A stretch of 8,695 nt of DNA from CAZTEB01 sp964612735 (GCA_964612735.1 CAZTEB010000039.1:1-8695), one strand, 5' to 3'. Shown: positions 1 through 4,772, numbered from the stretch's first letter. Notes: a model not told the origin generated them from the letters alone. Numbers and translations are program-made.

Positions 1-145
1 TATTCAACTGCTCAATCTGCATTTAGAAAACGATCAAAAAGAAGAAGCGCTGAAAATAGTAACTGCGTTGCTTGAGGAGTATCCAGATACTATTCAACTC
101 CAACAACTACAACAACAATTGCGTGAAGAGTTGGCGTTAGAATAA
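1..145 (+). CDS. C-terminal end of a TPR-like helical repeat protein (partial)
   Basis: The reading frame is open from base 2 to the TAA at 143-145, giving 47 residues whose start lies outside the window. The peptide is rich in Leu, Glu and Gln. It contains a segment of the form ENDQKEEALKIVTALLEEYP, which has the spacing of a tetratricopeptide helix pair ending in the typical Tyr-Pro, followed by a Gln-rich helix (QLQQLQQQL) ending in REELALE. TPR proteins are protein-protein interaction scaffolds, but no specific role can be given from this tail. Transcription reads toward the tRNA, whose own promoter begins about 20 bases after the stop. The call as coding is fairly good; the TPR assignment is an inference from a single motif. 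Confidence 0.6.
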   Translation, partial: IQLLNLHLENDQKEEALKIVTALLEEYPDTIQLQQLQQQLREELALE

Positions 146-165
146 AACTTTGTCACCTTGACCAG

Positions 166-174
166 TGCTATAAT
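166..174 (+). promoter_or_regulatory. Extended -10 promoter of tRNA-Val
   Basis: TGCTATAAT is a perfect extended -10 (TGn + TATAAT at 169-174). No -35 is found at 16-18 bases; a TTGTCA at 150-155 is too close. The predicted start of transcription (about 181) is only a few bases before the tRNA, so the 5' leader removed by RNase P would be very short. Confidence 0.7.
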
Positions 175-184
175 AGTCACTCTA

Positions 185-262
185 GGTCGCATAGTCTCAG
201 TTGGTTAGAGCGCTCGATTCACATTCGAGAGGTCCCTGGTTCGAGTCCAGGTGCGACCACCA
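185..262 (+). tRNA. tRNA-Val (anticodon CAC)
   Basis: The cloverleaf is readable. The acceptor GGTCGCA (185-191) pairs with TGCGACC (252-258). The anticodon stem is CTCGA/TCGAG (213-217, 225-229) with loop TTCACAT and anticodon CAC at 220-222, reading GUG. The T arm is CCTGG-TTCGAGT-CCAGG (235-251). The discriminator is A259 and CCA is encoded at 260-262. A35, C36 and A73 agree with valine identity. One oddity: the D-arm 5' strand reads GTCTC where GCTC would be usual, leaving T195 as an extra, bulged base, so the anticodon sits one base later than expected. The gene lies between the TPR-like gene and comF. Confidence 0.93.
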
Positions 263-293
263 CTCCAAACTACAGCCAAATGTAAGATCCCAC

Positions 294-302
294 TGCTAGA
301 CT
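294..302 (+). promoter_or_regulatory. Probable extended -10 promoter of comF
   Basis: TGCTAGACT is an extended -10 with a weaker hexamer (TAGACT at 297-302, four of six matches). It ends exactly six bases before the GTG at 309, the same geometry as for the ABC operon and the dinD-like gene. Transcription would begin at or next to the GTG, so the mRNA would be leaderless. No Shine-Dalgarno is seen. Confidence 0.5.
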
Positions 303-308
303 TCCACA

Positions 309-974
309 GTGAGCTCCATCATCGCGCCGTCACTCAGTCTTAGCAAGCTACTGCTCGATCTTCTCTTCCCCCACTACTGCTGCCACTGCCAAAGACTGGG
401 GTCACTGCTCTGCTCAGACTGCTATGAGACTATTACTTTCCACACACTCCCCCTGACGCTTAAGTTAGAAGATCAGCAACTCGATACCATGACTGCAGCA
501 GGCCTGTTCGCCGGCCCACTAAAGTCGTTACTGCTGCAGTTAAAGTATGGAGGTATTAAAGATGTGGCGCGCATCTTAGGAAGATTGCTTCATCACACTA
601 CTCTGGTTCCCAGCTGTGACGCAATCACAGCTATACCACTTCATCCCAAGCGCTATCACGAACGAGGGTTTAACCAAGCTCAGTTGATCGCCCAAGAACT
701 AGCTACCTGCAGCGGCCTGCCATATACTGAACTACTATGCAGAACTAAGCATCTCAGCAAACAAGCCGACGTCACTGATCGCCATGAACGACTAACGAGA
801 CTGGCTGGTATCTTTGAGTATGCAACGCCTTTTAAAGAAGCTGCACCACCAGAGCGAGTGTTGTTAATCGACGACGTCACCACCACTGGCAGTACTCTCA
901 ATGAAGCAGCTAAGATACTTAAAGCACATGGCGTGAAGTATGTAGCTGGGCTGGTGGTCGCACACGGGTCGTGA
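309..974 (+). CDS. comF: ComF family protein (competence-associated phosphoribosyltransferase fold)
   Basis: The 221-residue protein has the full ComF architecture. An N-terminal zinc-finger motif has Cys24, Cys27, Cys35 and Cys38. The family signature KRYHERGFNQAQ lies at about 114-125. A type I phosphoribosyltransferase PRPP loop, VLLIDDVTTTGST, lies at 184-196 with the paired acidic residues Asp188-Asp189. ComF proteins are cytoplasmic and needed for uptake of transforming DNA in several bacteria; their exact biochemical role is not settled. The GTG start is chosen because a -10 element ends six bases upstream and no SD or better start is near; it would be used on a leaderless mRNA. The TGA stop abuts the stop of the opposite-strand gene. 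Length is normal for the family. Confidence 0.93.
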   Translation: MSSIIAPSLSLSKLLLDLLFPHYCCHCQRLGSLLCSDCYETITFHTLPLTLKLEDQQLDTMTAAGLFAGPLKSLLLQLKYGGIKDVARILGRLLHHTTLVPSCDAITAIPLHPKRYHERGFNQAQLIAQELATCSGLPYTELLCRTKHLSKQADVTDRHERLTRLAGIFEYATPFKEAAPPERVLLIDDVTTTGSTLNEAAKILKAHGVKYVAGLVVAHGS

Positions 975-1289
975 TTACACGAGTTGTGCAATCGAGAAGA
1001 TGCCGTAGCGAAACTGCTGAGCCAAGGTCTGAATGGGCTTGGGTTGTATGCCAATACATAACCCAATATCAGCCGTGATGGCAATATCATCACCATCGAC
1101 GTACACCACAGCACCACTCTTCATCCCAACTTGCTCTATATCAGAAGCATGTGGATCTTCTTCATTGATGACCACTGCCGATAGTTCAACATTAAATAAG
1201 CCCAATTCCAGTACTGCAACAGCTAAGCTTACTACTTTGAGACCCAGCCAACCAGAACACCAGAGTACGACTTTTTTCGTCTTTGTCAT
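975..1289 (-). CDS. Small protein resembling the N-terminal half of a formyltransferase fold
   Basis: This 104-residue protein starts at ATG 1289 behind a Shine-Dalgarno (AGAGGA, 8-base spacing) and a TATAAT promoter, so I take it as a real gene rather than the overlapping frames on the + strand. The N-terminus KKVVLWCSGWLGLKVV suggests a Rossmann-like first strand. The central part ELSAVVINEEDPHASDIEQ and the late DIGLCIGI...QFRYGIFSIA resemble formyltransferase (PurN/Fmt type) segments, in which the last strand normally continues as GxxNxHPSLLP. Here the protein stops just where that catalytic His-Pro-Ser would occur, so a formyltransferase reaction is not expected. The downstream DNA is intact comF on the other strand, stop abutting stop, so no missing half lies there. 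Real gene: fairly sure. Family assignment: tentative. Confidence 0.65.
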   Translation of the reverse strand: MTKTKKVVLWCSGWLGLKVVSLAVAVLELGLFNVELSAVVINEEDPHASDIEQVGMKSGAVVYVDGDDIAITADIGLCIGIQPKPIQTLAQQFRYGIFSIAQLV

Positions 1290-1297
1290 AGTTTTTG

Positions 1298-1303
1298 TCC
1301 TCT
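1298..1303 (-). promoter_or_regulatory. Shine-Dalgarno of the 104-residue gene
   Basis: On the minus strand AGAGGA lies eight bases before ATG 1289-1287. It is the clearest ribosome binding site in the window and fixes both strand and start of this small gene. Confidence 0.7.
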
Positions 1304-1314
1304 ATTTTTATCTA

Positions 1315-1342
1315 ATTATACTAGTTTTTAATAGAGTTTCCA
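1315..1342 (-). promoter_or_regulatory. Promoter of the 104-residue gene
   Basis: On the minus strand TGGAAA (1342-1337, four of six -35 matches) is followed after 16 bases by a perfect TATAAT (1320-1315). Transcription would begin near 1308, giving a leader of about 19 bases that contains the Shine-Dalgarno. It is divergent from the ABC operon promoter in the same 112-base intergenic region. Confidence 0.65.
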
Positions 1343-1386
1343 TGAACATTAGATATGTAGTCACTCATACCATGTCCTCCTAGAGC

Positions 1387-1395
1387 TGCTATAAT
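1387..1395 (+). promoter_or_regulatory. Extended -10 promoter of the ABC exporter operon (leaderless)
   Basis: TGCTATAAT (TATAAT at 1390-1395) is identical to the tRNA promoter core. Six bases separate it from ATG 1402, so transcription is predicted to start at the A of the ATG. There is no convincing -35 and no Shine-Dalgarno. Confidence 0.7.
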
Positions 1396-1401
1396 CACCA
1401 G

Positions 1402-2340
1402 ATGAAGACCCCCGTTTTAAGCGTCTCCAACCTCACCAAGCGATACGGTAGCTACACAGCTGTCGATAGCCTGTCGTTTGAGCTGGGTGAGGGAGAAATC
1501 TTAGGTTTACTTGGTCCCAACGGTGCTGGTAAAACCACTACCATTCAAATGCTTCTAGATCTGACCAGAGCAGACGGTGGTGAGATCAAGTACTTCGGCA
1601 AGTCATTTCCACAGCATCGTGAGTATGTCTTAAACAACATCAACTATGCGTCTGCCTACAGCAAACTCCAAGGCAAACTCAGCGTCCGCCAAAATTTGCG
1701 CGTCTATGCGGGCTTTTATCAGATCAAGAACCCCAACGAACGCATTGATGAACTCCTTGAAATCTTCGAGGTTGGCCACTTAGCCAATGAAACATTTTGG
1801 AAGTTATCCTCAGGTCAACGCACTCGAGCTATCCTAGCTCGTGCTCTCCTCAATAAACCAAAGGTGCTACTGATGGACGAGCCGACTGCCAGCCTAGATC
1901 CCGAGATCGTCTCAAAAACTATCGAGCTTGTCCGAGAGCTGCGTGATGACCACGGTGTCTCANNNNNNNNNNCAATTCTCTACACTAGTCATAACATGGA
2001 AGAAATCACGCGGTTGTGTGATCGAGTCATCTTTCTCAAGCAAGGTACCATCAAAGCAGTCGATACGCCACTAAACTTAACCAAGATGATTGCTAGCTCT
2101 AAGCTGCAACTAACATTCGACGGTGAGTTGACTACAGTGCGAACATTTCTAGATAAGCAGTCGCTGTCGCATCGCAAAGTACATGCTCACACACTGGAGA
2201 TCGATGTAGACGAGGATCAGATCCCCAACGTTTTGTTCGATATCAAGAAGCAGGGTGCCTTCATCACACACATCGCCATTCAGAAGCCAACGCTCGAAGT
2301 CGTGTTCTTGAGCATGGCCCAACAGAAAGAGAGCGCATGA
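1402..2340 (+). CDS. ABC-2 type exporter, ATP-binding subunit (interrupted by N gap)
   Basis: This is the ATPase subunit of an ABC exporter; it would sit on the cytoplasmic face of the membrane and power the permease encoded next. Walker A GPNGAGKT is at 38-45, the ABC signature LSSGQ at 135-139, Walker B VLLMDE at 155-160, the D-loop SLD at 164-166 and the switch His in TSHNM at about 197. The usual Q-loop glutamine is not evident: the segment NYASAYSKLQGKLSVRQNL has Ala or Ser at that place. A C-terminal extension (about 220-312) is typical of drug or polysaccharide ABC-2 ATPases. Ten Ns fall between HGVS and ILYTSHN. Homologues usually run straight through here, so about four residues are probably artefactual and the true length is about 308. 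The stop overlaps the permease start by ATGA. The substrate cannot be told. Confidence 0.92.
   Translation: MKTPVLSVSNLTKRYGSYTAVDSLSFELGEGEILGLLGPNGAGKTTTIQMLLDLTRADGGEIKYFGKSFPQHREYVLNNINYASAYSKLQGKLSVRQNLRVYAGFYQIKNPNERIDELLEIFEVGHLANETFWKLSSGQRTRAILARALLNKPKVLLMDEPTASLDPEIVSKTIELVRELRDDHGVSXXXXILYTSHNMEEITRLCDRVIFLKQGTIKAVDTPLNLTKMIASSKLQLTFDGELTTVRTFLDKQSLSHRKVHAHTLEIDVDEDQIPNVLFDIKKQGAFITHIAIQKPTLEVVFLSMAQQKESA
1963..1972. other. Assembly gap of ten Ns
   Basis: Ten undetermined bases lie inside the ATPase gene. The bases CA occur on both sides of the run. Joining them directly (GTC TCA ATT CTC) restores an in-frame V-S-I-L that fits the family consensus before YTSHNM, so the gap may have zero true length. 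A collapsed repeat or insertion at this place cannot be excluded from the sequence. Confidence 0.95.
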
Positions 2341-3122
2341 ACCTCCAACGAGTCAAAGCTACTATCCTCTACGCTTGGTATCACCTGACGCACAGCCTCG
2401 AGACTTGGGTCGACTTAGTGTGGTTTCCGCTGGTGGAAATCGTAGTGTTTGGATTATTTAGTCAGTTTTTCGACTCAGCAGACGGTAACATTACCCAGGT
2501 GGTATTGATGGGTTTGATCTTCTGGGAGATCGTGCGGTTGGTCCAGTACTCGATTACTGTCGGCATTATGTGGGATGTCTGGTCAAGCAGCTTCTCGACG
2601 TTGTTTGTGTCACCACTCTCTATCGGCGAGTTCATCACTGGTCAAGCCATAGCTGGCATCGGTAAGTCTATCTTTGTATTTATCCTACTCTCTCTGCTGA
2701 GTTTGGCTGCTTTTGGCTTCACGCCGCTGCAGTTGAGTCTGCTTGGTCTGGTTGCATACTGGTTCCTACTCTCACTGTTCTCTATCAGCGCTGGCATCTT
2801 CGTGTTTGCGCTGATTCTGAGATTCGGCACCGACATCCAAGCGCTAAGCTGGTCTCTGATTTATCTCTATCAACCTATCTCTGCAGTCATCTATCCCGTC
2901 TCAGCCCTGCCTGAGGGCATTCGTTGGTTGGCCAGCATCTCTCCGATTACGCCAGTCATGGAGAGCGCTCGACACGAGTTGGCTACGGGAGCGATTAGGT
3001 GGGATTGGCTACTGACTTCACTGCTGATAAATATGCTGTACTTCGCAGGAGCTGTGCTGTTGTATCGGATCACGCTGAGCTGGTCTAAGCGCACCGGTGC
3101 GTTCGCTCGAATGGAGATGTAG
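2337..3122 (+). CDS. ABC-2 type exporter permease subunit
   Basis: The 261-residue integral membrane protein has about six hydrophobic segments (near 26-44, 53-73, 104-128, 131-160, 168-190 and 224-243). It also has the ABC-2 permease motif late in the protein: QPISAVIYPVSALPEG (179-194), then SPITPVMESAR (202-212). It would form the transmembrane pore of the exporter together with the upstream ATPase. The ATG start overlaps the ATPase stop (ATGA), which indicates translational coupling within one operon. Such pairs export lipids, glycans, drugs or peptides; nothing here decides among them. No accessory gene follows. The last eight bases before the stop region (TGGAGATG) match the 3' end of the tmRNA gene; see findings. 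Confidence 0.9.
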   Translation: MNLQRVKATILYAWYHLTHSLETWVDLVWFPLVEIVVFGLFSQFFDSADGNITQVVLMGLIFWEIVRLVQYSITVGIMWDVWSSSFSTLFVSPLSIGEFITGQAIAGIGKSIFVFILLSLLSLAAFGFTPLQLSLLGLVAYWFLLSLFSISAGIFVFALILRFGTDIQALSWSLIYLYQPISAVIYPVSALPEGIRWLASISPITPVMESARHELATGAIRWDWLLTSLLINMLYFAGAVLLYRITLSWSKRTGAFARMEM

Positions 3123-3127
3123 GGATG

Positions 3128-3143
3128 ATGAGTTCAACCTCAT
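3128..3143. repeat. Small inverted repeat between convergent genes
   Basis: ATGAG-TTCAAC-CTCAT forms a 5-bp stem with a 6-base loop in the 59 bases between the permease and dinD-like stops. It is not followed by a T-tract on either strand, so it is only a weak candidate for a transcript end. Confidence 0.3.
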
Positions 3144-3181
3144 GCAACCCCGCGCTAGCTAGGAGATATTTTCTGCAAGAC

Positions 3182-4015
3182 TCAAGTATTGGCACTAAGA
3201 CTTTTTCTACCACCAATGCTTTTATTTCTTTTTTGCTCGACCTTCTTTATGTGCTCCTCTGGAGCAAGGTCTTCCGGCATGGTGCCACCAATGTCTTTAA
3301 TTGATTTACGAACTTTCTGACCAACTACAGTATGAGCAAATGTTGCATGACCTTCACCTTGGATCTTTTCTCTGCGCAACTTATCCTCTGTTTGAGTAAT
3401 TCTAAAAAGATTTGCCGCCAACTCTGTTGAGCCAGCTCGATCTAAAATACTATCTTTGCCAATGTTCTTTTTCTTTTTAACGCTTGCTGAGCGCATGCCA
3501 TAGAGACCAACATAGCCCGCTTCATTAAACTTACCAAAGTTGCTTACTCCAGCTTTTCGAGCAGTGCTAAATAGTTTTTTGTTATGATCTTTTATCTCGC
3601 CTCGTATAAATAGTCTTTTTTCTGAGCTATCCAGCTGTTCAAAAAGCTCTTGTTTTCGAGTCTGAATAGCGAAATATGTTTGTGCATTGGCAACAGCTTT
3701 TTTTCTCGAGTCGCCATTCTGCGCTATGAGGTAACAAGCATATCTCGATAATTTTATGTTATAAACCTCTCTCTCATTTCCATACCCTACAGAAACCATT
3801 TTACCGACGTCGGCAAAATGGTTTTCCACATCCTGCCCGCTATTACTACAGGACTTTTTTGCCTTGATTACAACCTTCTCAAAATTACTCCATTTAGAGT
3901 AATCCAGTAGCGGCATCAGGTCGCGAGCTTCCCAGTACTCTGCTCCATCAGCATCAATTTTTTTTATAGACTCAAAGTCTTTTTGAGATGTTTTTATTGC
4001 TCTTTTATTCAACAT
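3182..4015 (-). CDS. dinD: DinD-like (DNA damage-inducible protein D) family protein
   Basis: The 277-residue protein matches the DinD family in length and order of motifs. It has an N-terminal BRO-N-like region with GAEYWEARDLMPLLDY and WSNFEKVV, then YNIKLSRYACYLIAQNGD and AQTYFAIQTRKQEL. The C-terminal half carries AGYVGLYGM, STELAANLFRITQTEDKLRR and GGTMPEDLAPEEH. In E. coli DinD is SOS-induced and inhibits RecA filaments in vitro; that role is family knowledge, not shown here. I choose ATG 4015 because a TGTTACAAT extended -10 ends exactly six bases before it; an in-frame TTG at 4021 would add two residues. The gene is A/T-richer than its neighbours (two sampled 60-base lines give 35-37% G+C, against 48% in an ftsK line), which suggests separate acquisition. 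It lies just downstream of ssrA on the same strand. Confidence 0.9.
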   Translation of the reverse strand: MLNKRAIKTSQKDFESIKKIDADGAEYWEARDLMPLLDYSKWSNFEKVVIKAKKSCSNSGQDVENHFADVGKMVSVGYGNEREVYNIKLSRYACYLIAQNGDSRKKAVANAQTYFAIQTRKQELFEQLDSSEKRLFIRGEIKDHNKKLFSTARKAGVSNFGKFNEAGYVGLYGMRSASVKKKKNIGKDSILDRAGSTELAANLFRITQTEDKLRREKIQGEGHATFAHTVVGQKVRKSIKDIGGTMPEDLAPEEHIKKVEQKRNKSIGGRKSLSANT

Positions 4016-4021
4016 GGGCAA

Positions 4022-4030
4022 ATTGTAACA
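4022..4030 (-). promoter_or_regulatory. Extended -10 promoter of the dinD-like gene (leaderless)
   Basis: The minus strand reads TGTTACAAT (TACAAT at 4027-4022, five of six matches). Six bases (TTGCCC) separate it from ATG 4015, so the mRNA would begin at the start codon. No clear -35 is seen. Confidence 0.55.
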
Positions 4031-4048
4031 CTATTATGTAGTGGTACA
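4029..4048. promoter_or_regulatory. Overlapping dyads upstream of the dinD-like gene, candidate operator
   Basis: Two dyads overlap the spacer and upstream edge of the promoter: TGTA-N4-TACA (4037-4048) and CACTA-N5-TAGTG (4029-4043). A repressor site is plausible because the family is damage-inducible elsewhere, but neither dyad matches the E. coli or Bacillus LexA consensus. The second dyad could instead be a weak ssrA transcript end. Confidence 0.25.
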
Positions 4049-4058
4049 GATCGTATTG

Positions 4059-4473
4059 TGGAGATGAGGGGGTGTGACCCCCTGTCCGTAAGCAGGTACC
4101 TCGCCATCGTCTACAGATATAGTCTCATTTTAGGTTAAGGAGCAGTTTGTCTAAAGAGACGAACCAAACTACTCCCCTCGTTTCTAAAGCTTATGTCGAC
4201 GCCGAAACGCGAGCGGCGACCGTCACACTAGCTGGATTGTCACCCAAGGCTAGCACTAGTGAAACTAGGCACTTGAATGCTCGATTACGCGAAAGCGGGC
4301 ACGAGAGCTTGTGGAGCGACTAGATCGCGAGCAAAAGCTACGAGATCATTAGCGTAGCCACGAAGCTTACTGGAAAGTGTATTGCCAGTTGTTTTGGTGA
4401 TGCTATTTTACGCCTATCATCAAGGGCGATCTGCAGATGGTAAAGAGCTCTCACGTCGATGCAATACATCCCC
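4059..4473 (-). ncRNA. ssrA: tmRNA (transfer-messenger RNA)
   Basis: tmRNA rescues stalled ribosomes and tags the nascent peptide for degradation. The minus strand begins GGGGATGTATTGCATCGACG, close to the usual tmRNA start. It ends GGACAGGGGGTCACACC..., then CATCTCC and discriminator A4059. Acceptor strands GGGGATG (4473-4467) and CATCTCC (4066-4060) pair over 7 bp with one G-U. P2 is CTGCAGAT (4436-4429) with ATCTGTAG (4118-4111), continued by CCAT/ATGG. PK1 has CGCC/GGCG (4428-4425, 4414-4411) and TGATG/CATCA (4422-4418, 4402-4398). The last pseudoknot has an 11-bp stem (4175-4165 with 4149-4139) plus GTCTC/GAGAC (4160-4156, 4126-4122). A tag frame starts 11 bases after PK1. The 415-base length is normal. 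Oddities: the T-loop reads GTCACAC, the D-loop has a single G, and the genome reads CAA where CCA would be encoded. Confidence 0.92.
4285..4386 (-). other. tmRNA tag-peptide reading frame
   Basis: The best frame resumes at GGC 4386-4384, 11 bases after PK1, and runs 33 codons to TAA 4287-4285. The peptide begins GNTLSSKLRG, passes through YANDLVAFARDLV and ends APQALVPAFA. The small hydrophobic end (AFA) suits degradation tags and recalls the YAFA end of the long mycoplasma tags. The alternative, GCA at 4385, would give a 15-residue tag starting AIHFPV and ending LMIS, which is a less likely terminus. The length is well above the common 10-15 residues. Confidence 0.65.
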
Positions 4474-4487
4474 GCGATTAGATGATT

Positions 4488-4516
4488 ATTATAAGACTCC
4501 CTTGAGCTTAGGTCAA
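4488..4516 (-). promoter_or_regulatory. Strong sigma-70-like promoter of ssrA
   Basis: On the minus strand TTGACC (4516-4511) is followed after exactly 17 bases by TATAAT (4493-4488). Transcription would start about eight bases before the mature tmRNA 5' end at 4473. This is the best two-element promoter in the window, as expected for an abundant RNA. Confidence 0.85.
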
Positions 4517-4529
4517 ATACGCATATAAT
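4502..4529 (+). promoter_or_regulatory. Promoter of the 77-residue gene, interleaved with the ssrA promoter
   Basis: TTGAGC (4502-4507) and a perfect TATAAT (4524-4529) are 16 bases apart. ATG 4539 follows nine bases after the -10, so the leader would be only about two or three bases. The ssrA -35 lies inside this spacer, so the two divergent promoters overlap and could interfere with each other. Confidence 0.6.
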
Positions 4530-4538
4530 ATGTAGTCT

Positions 4539-4772
4539 ATGGAAAGAATGTGGTCCAGAGTATATTTAAAGGATTTGGGCATAGATCCTGGCCTAGCTGA
4601 TGATATTCCTATCTTGGTAGCACCAGCCTTGCCCATTCAAGATGAGAAGACTGACCAAACTATTCCCGATGGCATGGGTGGCGGTGGCGAAGTTGGTGAT
4701 AAACCAGTGTGGTTTGGGAGTGCTTTTGACGCCAGGTTCGCTGAAGATGATGACAAATTCTTTGAAGACTAG
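4539..4772 (+). CDS. Small acidic protein of unknown function (77 residues)
   Basis: I do not recognise this protein. It has 18 Asp/Glu against 7 Lys/Arg, a glycine run GMGGGGE at 45-51, an aromatic patch KPVWFGSAFDARF and a very acidic end, EDDDKFFED. There is no signal peptide, membrane segment or cysteine. A perfect TATAAT lies nine bases before the ATG and there is no SD, so translation would be from an almost leaderless mRNA. It is divergent from ssrA and convergent with ftsK: both stops are TAG and share the palindrome CTAG at 4769-4772, overlapping by four bases. The promoter and the tight packing favour a real gene, but its short length leaves doubt. Confidence 0.6.
   Translation: MERMWSRVYLKDLGIDPGLADDIPILVAPALPIQDEKTDQTIPDGMGGGGEVGDKPVWFGSAFDARFAEDDDKFFED

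Noticed and set aside
680..1117. 145-codon frame on the - strand over the comF 3' half
   Set aside because: comF is clearly coding here with all its motifs; the opposite frame has no recognisable motif or start signal.
1271..1277. T-rich run near the start of the 104-residue gene as a terminator
   Set aside because: No hairpin precedes it, and it encodes the Lys-rich N-terminus on the other strand.
174..1366. Nine-base repeat TAGTCACTC at 174-182 and 1358-1366
   Set aside because: Only nine bases, in different positions relative to the promoters; compatible with chance.
1033..1383. 116-codon frame on the + strand
   Set aside because: It lies opposite the 104-residue gene, which has a promoter and Shine-Dalgarno; the + frame has neither and its product is low-complexity Ser/Thr-rich.
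4029..4060. LexA box upstream of the dinD-like gene
   Set aside because: No CTG-N10-CAG or GAAC-N4-GTTC spacing is present; only the weaker dyads reported above.
4264..4350. Short + strand frame giving a basic RKRARELVERLDREQKLRDH peptide, considered as a transposase remnant
   Set aside because: It is antisense to the tmRNA tag region, lacks a start signal and is explained by the ssrA gene.
4059..4473. RNase P RNA, 6S RNA or SRP RNA as explanation of the gene-free stretch
   Set aside because: None of their conserved cores is present, while acceptor ends, PK1 and tag frame fit tmRNA.
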